From contig JAGAAO010000056.1 in NCBI GenBank assembly GCA_017615275.1, positions 1 to 38,493 on the forward strand: a stretch of DNA of 38,493 nt, given 5' to 3'. The notes under the pieces are model-generated. The model was not told where the DNA came from. It made no database searches and saw nothing but the letters and a program-made list of their open reading frames with translations. Shown here in pieces: positions 31,826 through 38,493 of this stretch. A program made the translations under genes and the position numbers. The stretch comes from Butyrivibrio sp. (GTDB lineage: Bacteria; Bacillota; Clostridia; Lachnospirales; Lachnospiraceae). Position 1 is the first letter of the stretch, and every line of letters starts with the position of its first letter.

Positions 31826-32473
31826 TCAAGCTTTACGCTTCTTATAAAGAATTATTGCCTGATATATCATCACGATCCAAAATGGAACTTTTGCCAATGT
31901 TGCCGCCAAATCTCTTGTTACAAATGGACTTATAGGTTCAGAATAATAATTCTGCACCTGATAACATATAGAATCAACAATACAATATACATTTCTGATG
32001 ATATACAATGCATACACCACCACGATAAGAACAACCCATATTTTCTTATTACTGTTTTTAATAAAATAAAAGAATGCCGCAACAGCTCCAATAAATAATT
32101 GAATATAAACAAATATCCTGTTTAATACATTTTTAGCGGAATTCATGTCGCCCGGCACCGAACCTCTCCATAACGTAGATTCCATAACCAGATCATATAA
32201 AAGAAAAACAACAAGATATGCCACTATTACGAATCCCAATTTTGCAGAAGAAAGAGTACCTCTGATTGTATGATACAAGCCAAACGCAAATGCCGCAACT
32301 ATCAAGCCTTCCTTCGCCATTGTCCAATAATCCGGCAGTGTTGTCGCAGCCAGATCATACAATTCATTTGCCAGCGATAATACATGCGAAAACAACATAA
32401 CCGCCAAAACTGCAATCACAATATTATTTGCCGTTATCTCCTTTTTACTTTCAGTTCCCAACTTCTCTCCCAT
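31826..32473 (-). CDS. Multi-pass membrane protein related to the HTH-membrane pair
   Basis: This 215-residue protein has about six transmembrane helices. Its C-terminal half (FFYFIKNSNKKIWVVLIVVV ... IYQAIILYKKRKA) aligns with the membrane part of the two XRE-membrane regulators at 33492 and 36928 (FFCFVRRSNKIVWYAMSLIL ... FQAVALWIKKKK), but the helix-turn-helix is absent. It may be a regulator that lost its DNA-binding domain, or a partner of the other two. AAAGGAG precedes the ATG. Confidence 0.65.
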   Translation of the reverse strand: MGEKLGTESKKEITANNIVIAVLAVMLFSHVLSLANELYDLAATTLPDYWTMAKEGLIVAAFAFGLYHTIRGTLSSAKLGFVIVAYLVVFLLYDLVMESTLWRGSVPGDMNSAKNVLNRIFVYIQLFIGAVAAFFYFIKNSNKKIWVVLIVVVYALYIIRNVYCIVDSICYQVQNYYSEPISPFVTRDLAATLAKVPFWIVMIYQAIILYKKRKA

Positions 32474-32646
32474 TCCATTCTCCTTTCAAAATCCTCCAAT
32501 ATAGCACTTCTTTTATTCTTTCATTGGGCTTAACCCCAAAGAACCATCATAGCCATTCCAAAAAATATCAATAGACTCTATCAAAAAACCCTGTGGACAA
32601 TCTGTCACCCGCCCATTTTATCTGCGTTTGCGCCGCTCGCCTGTAT
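32474..32646. other. Intergenic region with GACAATCTGTC dyad
   Basis: There is no gene. GACAATCTGTC (32596-32606) is a short inverted repeat (GACA/TGTC) that recurs at 34548-34558 in the equivalent spacer upstream of the next paralogue, with related flanks (CCCATTTTATCTGC and CCCCATTATATCAGC). This suggests that the paralogues were duplicated with their control regions. Confidence 0.5.
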
Positions 32647-33474
32647 TTACAGTTCCAGATATTTTCCAGCACATTTTTCTGCATTTTCCGGATATTCATA
32701 TCCTTCTATCTGAGCAATTTTTCGTGTAATACGTGCAAATAATTTATGTGTATTTCTAAGTGCACTGAGGATATCTTCCGCATTGTAATGAGCAAAGCAC
32801 TTCTCCAACTCTGCAAGGATATCCTTGTCAGCCCATTTATCCACAAAGCGCCCATCATGCCACACATCTGTATTATTCGCTTTGTAACAATACAACTCTA
32901 TCATTCTGAGCAGATACCATTTCAGATATGCATCGACATTCATTTTAGCAGCCCAGATCTCACCTCTTTTAAGCTTTTTATATGCCCAGATATTATGAAA
33001 ATAGAAATCGTTTATCATGTTCGAGAACTCATCCGAACTCATAGAAGGCGTCGACGTACTGCAAGAGATATGTTCCTTCAGTAAATCCGTACAATTCATC
33101 ACATCATAAAGTACATCATATCCTCTGTTCATTACCCACTGGGCTACTCCATCCTTAACTACCGTCTCAAACTGTTCAGGTGTGAGAGGTATCATATCAA
33201 CATCTTTATCTTCGTCGTAGATACATCTTCTCTCTTTTCCACCGCCCAAAGTATCCTCAATGAAAGAAATACTCACATTACCGAATCTCTTAGGATATTC
33301 CCCTGAGTACCAAGGCTCTGTATTTGTTGTTACTATGAAAAGATCCAGATCCGAGTATTCATCGGCTTTCATATCACTTCTTGTTGATGAACCGATTGAT
33401 ATAATTGCTTTTATATCCTCGTCACTGTTTGCACTTTCCAATATTTTACCTTTTATCTCAAAGAACTTATCCAT
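32647..33474 (-). CDS. Aminoglycoside 6-adenylyltransferase-like nucleotidyltransferase
   Basis: This 275-residue protein has an N-terminal nucleotidyltransferase fold (IISIGSSTRSD followed by YSDLDLFIVT with the metal-binding DxD, and a third acidic motif KDVDMIPLT). Its C-terminal helical domain, KKLKRGEIWAAKMNVDAYLK then LLRMIELYCYKANN, is typical of the ANT(6)/AadE family. Members adenylate streptomycin, but many chromosomal relatives have not been shown to give resistance. It lies 17 bp after the XRE-membrane regulator and is probably controlled by it. Confidence 0.85.
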   Translation of the reverse strand: MDKFFEIKGKILESANSDEDIKAIISIGSSTRSDMKADEYSDLDLFIVTTNTEPWYSGEYPKRFGNVSISFIEDTLGGGKERRCIYDEDKDVDMIPLTPEQFETVVKDGVAQWVMNRGYDVLYDVMNCTDLLKEHISCSTSTPSMSSDEFSNMINDFYFHNIWAYKKLKRGEIWAAKMNVDAYLKWYLLRMIELYCYKANNTDVWHDGRFVDKWADKDILAELEKCFAHYNAEDILSALRNTHKLFARITRKIAQIEGYEYPENAEKCAGKYLEL

Positions 33475-33491
33475 TTATTGATATCTCCTAG

Positions 33492-34451
33492 TTATTCTGT
33501 AATTTTCTCATATTTCTTTTTCTTAATCCAAAGTGCAACAGCCTGGAAAACAATAAATGCGTAAACCACAATATAGAGCTTGAATCTATATATATCGCCA
33601 TGTATTGTGAATTCAATCGGTTCAAAAATAGCCTGCTCAAAGCTATTATTCAAATTACCTTTATTCCAAAACATAATGTGTCCTATGAATCTTACCACTT
33701 CCAACACTACTAAGATCAAACTCATTGCATACCACACAATTTTATTGCTTCTTCGAACAAAACAGAAGAAAACCGCTACTGCTCCGATAATTCCCGGAAC
33801 AAGCGCAATGACAAGTTTTATAAAATCAGGTTTTATTATAGAATTCAAAATATCAATAGAATAATTGATATCTGTATAATTTGCCTTCATCAGTTGTAAC
33901 ATCTTTTCAGTAATTACATGTAAAACATCTATCAGACTACTCGTAGCAAAAGTCACTCCCCCGATTATTCCTATTATCTTGGGAGTAAGCGTTCCCTTTG
34001 CTACTTGAATAAATCCATAACACATAAACAGTACCTGTACCAAAAAGATATAAGGCACAGCAGACCCCCAGATGGATTTCAAAAAATTATAACAATCCCT
34101 CTGAAAGTGTGTAAAACCTGCTGCCGCACCACCTGACGGATAAAAAGCTGCCCGCAAACAACTGACCATAAAAAACAGATACAGCGCAAAAATTATTTTT
34201 TCAGCAATCTTGTTTTCGACTACAGGGTTTCTTTCCACGACTTTATTCATATCTTTTCCGGATAACAGGTCGTCAAGGCTCACATCCAGAACTTCCGATA
34301 TTTTCTTGGTAGTAATAAGATCAGGATATCTCTCGCCGCATTCCCACTTAGATACAGCCTGTCTTGTTACAAATAACTGTTCCGCAAGTGTCTGCTGCGT
34401 CATCCCTTTCTCCTCACGCGCTCTTCTGAGCTGCTCGCCAAATTCGACCAT
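33492..34451 (-). CDS. XRE-HTH regulator with multi-pass membrane domain (paralogue 1)
   Basis: This 319-residue protein has an N-terminal Cro/C1-type helix-turn-helix (2-62; GMTQQTLAEQLFVTRQAVSK), a short linker (SLDDLLSGKD) and about six transmembrane helices to the C-terminus. It is probably a membrane-bound one-component regulator. The HTH is almost identical to that of the gene at 36928; the difference is in the recognition helix (RQAVSKWE against RPTVSRWE). It heads an operon with the nucleotidyltransferase gene. A CACCTGCAAGTG dyad lies at its transcription start. Confidence 0.82.
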   Translation of the reverse strand: MVEFGEQLRRAREEKGMTQQTLAEQLFVTRQAVSKWECGERYPDLITTKKISEVLDVSLDDLLSGKDMNKVVERNPVVENKIAEKIIFALYLFFMVSCLRAAFYPSGGAAAGFTHFQRDCYNFLKSIWGSAVPYIFLVQVLFMCYGFIQVAKGTLTPKIIGIIGGVTFATSSLIDVLHVITEKMLQLMKANYTDINYSIDILNSIIKPDFIKLVIALVPGIIGAVAVFFCFVRRSNKIVWYAMSLILVVLEVVRFIGHIMFWNKGNLNNSFEQAIFEPIEFTIHGDIYRFKLYIVVYAFIVFQAVALWIKKKKYEKITE

Positions 34452-34476
34452 TATTCCATACTCCTTTCAAAAGTGT

Positions 34477-34488
34477 CACCTGCAAGTG
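34477..34488. promoter_or_regulatory. Candidate operator CACCTGCAAGTG, copy 1
   Basis: This 12-bp dyad is symmetric at 10 of 12 positions and starts 7 bp after the -10 box, so it covers the predicted start site. It is identical at 37994-38005, within a 26-bp block shared by both promoters. The likely ligand is the XRE domain of the downstream genes. Confidence 0.6.
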
Positions 34489-34495
34489 TAATCTC

Positions 34496-34524
34496 AGTAT
34501 CCGTTAGCACCAAAAAAACCACAA
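34496..34524 (-). promoter_or_regulatory. Promoter of XRE-membrane paralogue 1
   Basis: On the minus strand TTGTGG (34519-34524) and GATACT (34496-34501) are separated by 17 bp. The same boxes and spacing occur at 38013-38041 although the spacer sequences differ, which supports both. Confidence 0.65.
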
Positions 34525-34613
34525 GCAACACCCCCAAAAACCTTGTAGACAATCTGTCGCTATCCCCATTATATCAGCATTTTAAAAGGAATACTGATTA
34601 AATCAGTATCCCC

Positions 34614-36905
34614 TTATCTGTTTTCATTCATGTATGTTGTTACTCTGCTCTGAATAATACTTGCGGTCTCTTCCGCTGACTTTTGTCCACTAAAAAATGC
34701 AGAGGATTCTTCATGGATAATACTACTAATCTGCCCGTCATAATAACCATATAAAGTCTTAATAGCCAAAATATAATCACAGAATTTCTGTGCCTCAGCT
34801 TCAGTCAAAGGCGTTACCTCTATTCTTTCCTCTCCGAATCCGAGATCATAATAATCAGGCTCCTTATCCCCTATTTCTGCTGTTGCCGCCTTCTTTGCGG
34901 TTTCAAAACCTTTCTTATCCGAAGGAAAATTGCTGTTTCTGTTTGAAGGATCATAATTTTCAAACATACTCTTTATAAAATCAATCGCTACATCCGTATA
35001 TTTAGAATTACTGTTTATACCCACTTGATTACGAGGCTGAATATAAGAAAGGTTCTCACCGCTGTTATTTGGAAAACCAATAAGTGAAACCCCATCTTTA
35101 AATACTGCGTGCTCCAGCTTTCCGTAATCTTCAAAATTATATAAATGATCATCCTTAAAGATTGCTTTATCTTCCAGATATCCCAGATCCATTTCAAATA
35201 TTCCGTAATCATATCCGGCTTCTTCCGGGAATTTATTTGCAAAATTCAAAAGATCTATAAAATCAGCACAATCATAATTACACTTTTTATTTTCAAGATC
35301 CAGATACTTATCACGACCTGAAGTCACTCCCATATAAAGAACTACGTCCTTACTGCTCGAACCTCCAAATGCAGTTTTATACTCAGCATCAGAACTGTTT
35401 ATGATCTCATCGCAATCATCAAATGTAAGAGTCTCTTTCCCATCCGCAAATCGGCTCCTTATAGCGACCGTTTCAATAATGAATTCAGGAAAAACTGTGT
35501 ATACCTTGCCTTTAGTGTGCATCATCTCAAAAACATTGGGAAGAATCTCTATATTTTCAAACGCCCCTCCCTTATCAAAAAGGGCAGACATATCCATAAA
35601 AACTCCCTTATCTATGTAGTTATATATATTTATGTCATCACTTACCACCAGAATATCCGGAGCATTTCCCGATAAAACATCGAGATTAAACTTATTTAAA
35701 ATCTGCTCCATTTCATTTCCATCCAATGTTCCATCAGCAAACGCTTCCTTGGAATAATCCACAACCTGTATCCTGTACTCATCACTTGATCTGTTGAACT
35801 TATAAACATCCTCCAAAAGATCATCATAAACAGTAATTCCTCCGAGGGTGACAACCGTCTTTTCTTTTACATCTTCAGGATTGACTTTGGTAAGCTTGGA
35901 AAGACGAGTTTTCCCATTTTCGTCAAAGAAAGACGCCCAAAACTCGGTGTCACTCACAACCGCAAGATTATTGATTTCTCCCCCAATTTCAGAATCATGA
36001 AAATCTACAATCTTTGTGACCTTGTCCTCTTTGCTGTCATATCCATAGATAAAATCACTATTTGCTATATACTGATCATATTGCTCACCTTTGGAAAGAG
36101 CACAAAAAACATTTATATTACTCGTCTCAAAACATTTACCCGGTTCGCCTATTTTTTTATTTGCAATATCAACCTTCACAAGCTGACTGCACTGATCTTT
36201 ACTTCCCATTACATATAGCTGATCATCATTCCCTTTGGTTATAAATCCGCCGTATTCAAAACTATTTAAAGGAATATGATTAATAATAAGGTTAAACCCG
36301 TTCTGTTCGCTGTAGGTTTCGATACCTCTTGCAGAACAGACAATAAGACCGTTATCTTTAGTCCATACAACACCTTCTACAGGAAAAAGAATATCACTCG
36401 ATCCATCAGATGACATATCCTCTCTGAAAAGCTCTTTTCCCGTATTATCAAATTTCAAAAGAAAAGTTCCTTCTTCTAACTCGCTTCCATCTTCCGCAGC
36501 ATTATTTGCATCATCGGAATCGGCGCTATACTGCATATAGAGATTATCAGAATCATCCATTGTAAAATACGGATATCCTGCTTTTGTTGAAACAGGAATT
36601 TCAAACGTCTTATCAACAGATCCGTCTGTGCCCGCCGATACGAACACATACTTACCTGATCCACCTTTGTAGACAAACTTTATCTTGCCGTTTACATAAT
36701 CGAGATATACAATATCTTCCCCGTTTTCAGTTAATTTTATATCCTCTTCTTTAAAGATATGCTCCTTATCCAAAAACGTGGTCGGATTTGAAGCACTCCC
36801 ATCCACACCGCTCTTTTTCTTACCGCATCCCGTGACACTTGATAAGAAAACCGCCGCTGCAAGAATAGCTACTGTAACTCTCTTAAGCAAAACTCTTTTT
36901 TTCAT
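34614..36905 (-). CDS. Large lipoprotein: propeller-like region plus solute-binding domain
   Basis: This 763-residue lipoprotein has the lipobox SSVTGC (C27). Residues about 50-340 are beta-rich with repeated short blades (YLDYVNGKIKFVYKGGSGKY; LLKFDNTGKELF). Residues about 345-760 resemble an ABC solute-binding protein of the type 1 extracellular family (LNVLSGNAPDILVV-like, KGVFMDMSALFDKG, GKVYTVFPEFIIETVAIRSR). No permease or ATPase genes are adjacent. It follows an XRE-membrane regulator by 22 bp, so it may act as the extracellular sensor or effector of that protein. The ligand is unknown. Confidence 0.75.
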   Translation of the reverse strand: MKKRVLLKRVTVAILAAAVFLSSVTGCGKKKSGVDGSASNPTTFLDKEHIFKEEDIKLTENGEDIVYLDYVNGKIKFVYKGGSGKYVFVSAGTDGSVDKTFEIPVSTKAGYPYFTMDDSDNLYMQYSADSDDANNAAEDGSELEEGTFLLKFDNTGKELFREDMSSDGSSDILFPVEGVVWTKDNGLIVCSARGIETYSEQNGFNLIINHIPLNSFEYGGFITKGNDDQLYVMGSKDQCSQLVKVDIANKKIGEPGKCFETSNINVFCALSKGEQYDQYIANSDFIYGYDSKEDKVTKIVDFHDSEIGGEINNLAVVSDTEFWASFFDENGKTRLSKLTKVNPEDVKEKTVVTLGGITVYDDLLEDVYKFNRSSDEYRIQVVDYSKEAFADGTLDGNEMEQILNKFNLDVLSGNAPDILVVSDDINIYNYIDKGVFMDMSALFDKGGAFENIEILPNVFEMMHTKGKVYTVFPEFIIETVAIRSRFADGKETLTFDDCDEIINSSDAEYKTAFGGSSSKDVVLYMGVTSGRDKYLDLENKKCNYDCADFIDLLNFANKFPEEAGYDYGIFEMDLGYLEDKAIFKDDHLYNFEDYGKLEHAVFKDGVSLIGFPNNSGENLSYIQPRNQVGINSNSKYTDVAIDFIKSMFENYDPSNRNSNFPSDKKGFETAKKAATAEIGDKEPDYYDLGFGEERIEVTPLTEAEAQKFCDYILAIKTLYGYYDGQISSIIHEESSAFFSGQKSAEETASIIQSRVTTYMNENR

Positions 36906-36927
36906 AATTTATTTTTATGTGATATTT

Positions 36928-37962
36928 CTATTTAGTAGTCGCCTCTTTTAATTTAACTTCAGCTTCTGCATTTTTCATAATGGCTTCTTCCAATTTCTTC
37001 CTCTTTATCCACAATGCTATCGTCTGGAATATAATCAGACCATATATGGCAACTTCAACAATAAGTTTCAGAACATTGTTTACTGTAAAAGTACTCATTA
37101 CTTCAAAAACACCGCCGGGCATAATATGCTCTTCAACATAGTAATCCACTGTGCGTTTGCGCATCATATATCCTATCCAGAACAATGTGTAATCGAGATT
37201 CAATGCTGCTTTTAACACCAAAACCAAGATAATTGTTATGGGTGCGATTATTTTTTTACTGCCCCTTATAAAAAACAAAAATGCAAATACTGTTCCGACA
37301 GCGGTAGGGATAAGTGCCGAAGAAAGATCCAACAAAGCAAAACCTGTGCCCACTTTCTGAGTTATCCACGCAGTAATCGACTGTGCAGTATCTATAAGGG
37401 TCGCAAAAGCAAGATACAAAACGATTATTCCTCCTGTCATCTTAGGAGAAAGTTTTCCTTTTATTGCCTGATCAAGCCCAAAAGAAAAGACCATTATCTG
37501 CATGATAATTTTGATTATCGGCATAATTTGTCCGGTGTTGGCATTCATCATAATAGTGCTCACATGTCCCCTGATCTGAGCCTGCCCTCCAGCCAAGGGA
37601 GTTTCATAGCCATACCCGTGAATGTATATCACAAAATAATTGATAATGTTATAGACTACCACTATCAAGCATGCGAATATAACAAATGCATGAAGAGCAA
37701 TTACAATATTATGTGCCAGCTTATTCTCAACTACCGGATTTCTCTCCGCTTCTAAAGAAATATCTTTACCGGATAACAGATCGTCGAGGCTCACATCCAG
37801 AATCTCCGATATTCTCTTTGTTGTCATAAGATCGGGATATCTCTCGCCGCGCTCCCACCTTGAAACAGTCGGTCTTGTTACAAATAACTGTTCCGCGAGC
37901 GTCTGCTGCGTCATTCCTTTCTCTTCACGTGCTCTTCTGAGCTGCTCGCCGAATTCGATCAT
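36928..37962 (-). CDS. XRE-HTH regulator with multi-pass membrane domain (paralogue 2)
   Basis: This 344-residue protein has an N-terminal helix-turn-helix (GMTQQTLAEQLFVTRPTVSR), linker SLDDLLSGKD, about six transmembrane helices and a charged C-terminal tail (KLEEAIMKNAEAEVKLKEAT). I chose the ATG at 37962, which matches the paralogue's start and has AAAGGAG ten bases upstream; an in-frame TTG three codons earlier is too close to the SD. It heads an operon with the large lipoprotein and shares promoter and operator with paralogue 1. Confidence 0.82.
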   Translation of the reverse strand: MIEFGEQLRRAREEKGMTQQTLAEQLFVTRPTVSRWERGERYPDLMTTKRISEILDVSLDDLLSGKDISLEAERNPVVENKLAHNIVIALHAFVIFACLIVVVYNIINYFVIYIHGYGYETPLAGGQAQIRGHVSTIMMNANTGQIMPIIKIIMQIMVFSFGLDQAIKGKLSPKMTGGIIVLYLAFATLIDTAQSITAWITQKVGTGFALLDLSSALIPTAVGTVFAFLFFIRGSKKIIAPITIILVLVLKAALNLDYTLFWIGYMMRKRTVDYYVEEHIMPGGVFEVMSTFTVNNVLKLIVEVAIYGLIIFQTIALWIKRKKLEEAIMKNAEAEVKLKEATTK

Positions 37963-37993
37963 ATCCGTCAAACTCCTTTCAAAAAAAATATTT

Positions 37994-38005
37994 CACCTGC
38001 AAGTG
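37994..38005. promoter_or_regulatory. Candidate operator CACCTGCAAGTG, copy 2
   Basis: It is identical to 34477-34488 and equally placed 7 bp after the -10 box. The surrounding 26 bp (37993-38018) match 34476-34501 exactly, while flanking sequence has diverged. Confidence 0.6.
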
Positions 38006-38012
38006 TAATCTC

Positions 38013-38041
38013 AGTATCATTTACGATCACAAAATCCACAA
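38013..38041 (-). promoter_or_regulatory. Promoter of XRE-membrane paralogue 2
   Basis: On the minus strand TTGTGG (38036-38041) and GATACT (38013-38018) are separated by 17 bp, the same boxes as at 34496-34524. Confidence 0.65.
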
Positions 38042-38106
38042 GTACCACTTCAAAAAACGCTGTTTCCATTATGGTAACATCCACATTTCATCAGCATTTG
38101 GAGTTA

Positions 38107-38340
38107 CTAATAACCTCTTGGGCATTTTTCTTTTATATCTTCAATGCCTAGTATTCCATGCTCTTCATCTATTAAATTTATACTTTGAAGTTTATCTATG
38201 ATGTAATTGTATTTTATCGAACCAACTTTTTCTTCATCATTCTCATGCGACTTATAAGAACGCAACGAAATCCCAACAAAATCAGCAACTTGTTGCTGAG
38301 TAAGCTTTTTTTCAATTCGTATCTCTTTTATAGTATTCAT
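38107..38340 (-). CDS. Small XRE-family DNA-binding protein
   Basis: This 77-residue protein is almost entirely a Cro/C1-type helix-turn-helix (IKEIRIEKKLTQQQVADFVG, then ISLRSYKSHEN), followed by a short acidic tail. It is divergent from a gene starting at 38423, an arrangement common for repressors or antitoxins controlling a neighbour. No clear SD precedes the ATG, and a TATATAA box lies only a few bases upstream, so the message may be nearly leaderless. Confidence 0.75.
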   Translation of the reverse strand: MNTIKEIRIEKKLTQQQVADFVGISLRSYKSHENDEEKVGSIKYNYIIDKLQSINLIDEEHGILGIEDIKEKCPRGY

Positions 38341-38355
38341 AATTGCACTTTATAT

Positions 38356-38402
38356 AGTAAACGACATTGATAATTGCCTGTTAGCCATTTACTAAATATG
38401 GT
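38356..38402. promoter_or_regulatory. Divergent promoter/operator region at right edge
   Basis: AGTAAA (38356-38361) and TTTACT (38388-38393) are inverted and 32 bp apart. A + strand promoter TTGCCT (38374-38379), 17 bp, TATGGT (38397-38402) overlaps the second half-site. This would let the small XRE protein control both genes. Confidence 0.4.
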
Positions 38403-38422
38403 ATCATATACATGGGAGGACT

Positions 38423-38493
38423 ATGTGTATGAATACCAGAAATTTTATACATGACCCAGAAGAATTGCTTCGCGAAGGGATCGGGATAGTTAA
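38423..38493 (+). CDS. Partial gene cut by the right edge
   Basis: The frame is open to the end of the window: 23 complete codons, starting MCMNTRNFIHDPEELLREGI. GGGAGGA lies a few bases upstream of the ATG at 38423; an ATG two codons later is also possible. Too short to identify. The divergent small XRE gene suggests a regulated pair, possibly toxin-antitoxin, but nothing in these residues proves it. Confidence 0.5.
   Translation, partial: MCMNTRNFIHDPEELLREGIGIV

Overview
The window looks like chromosome of a low-to-moderate-GC clostridial bacterium of the Lachnospiraceae type (Butyrivibrio/Roseburia-like). This is inferred from gene content and style: GGAGG ribosome binding sites, the recR-ybaB-dnaX cluster, a zinc ABC transporter with a small Cys-rich membrane protein, a TcdR/UviA-like sigma factor, and many XRE-HTH and lipoprotein genes. 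No rRNA lies in the window, so the genus is not fixed. The left edge is probably the promoter and leader of an rRNA operon reading leftwards out of the window.

Layout. 1-6900: a leftward housekeeping run (pfk, dnaX, ybaB, recR, galM, a DUF5711-like gene, a CvpA-like gene) ending at the rrn-type promoter. 6886-7046: tRNA-Ser(CGA) with its own promoter and terminator on the + strand. 7227-10775: a zinc-ribbon/low-complexity/membrane protein, a NUDIX hydrolase, a 56-residue Cys-rich protein and a cupin. 10845-13658: a two-headed peptidoglycan hydrolase divergent from a TcdR/UviA-type sigma factor plus holin, together a holin/endolysin export or lysis module. 13679-15220: a 2Fe-2S/ASKHA reductive-activator-like protein. 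15221-16478: 1.26 kb without credible genes, holding a 572-bp imperfect palindrome, a second 231-bp palindrome whose core is a near copy, and between them an eight-site array of TACGTGA/TCACGTA in alternating orientation every 32 bp. 16479-19654: an SPFH / zinc-ribbon / TPM operon resembling Bacillus ydjI-ydjG-ydjH. 19745-23196: two tandem membrane diguanylate cyclases. 23207-26955: a zinc-type ABC uptake operon. 27005-31711: a lipoprotein, then a tightly coupled four-gene operon (zinc-ribbon kinase-like, vWA-like, divergent PurA-like, acyltransferase 3) behind a near-consensus promoter. 31768-38041: three related membrane proteins, two carrying nearly identical XRE domains and each heading an operon with a different partner (an aminoglycoside nucleotidyltransferase-like gene; a large solute-binding lipoprotein), with a shared promoter/operator block. 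38107-38493: a small XRE regulator divergent from a gene cut by the right edge.

Most notable. (1) The palindrome pair: all four differences between the two 227-bp core copies keep, or can keep, pairing on the + strand. One is a double compensatory A-T to T-A change. The two mismatches in the 104-bp outer stem are G-T, hence G-U in a + strand RNA. This argues for selection on structure, most simply a large hairpin RNA. (2) The 32-bp phased, alternating array between them. (3) The sigma-holin-endolysin module without a prophage. (4) The kinase-like/vWA/PurA-like/acyltransferase operon, in which the PurA homologue has lost several IMP- and GTP-contact motifs. All calls were made by reading the sequence; no database search was possible.
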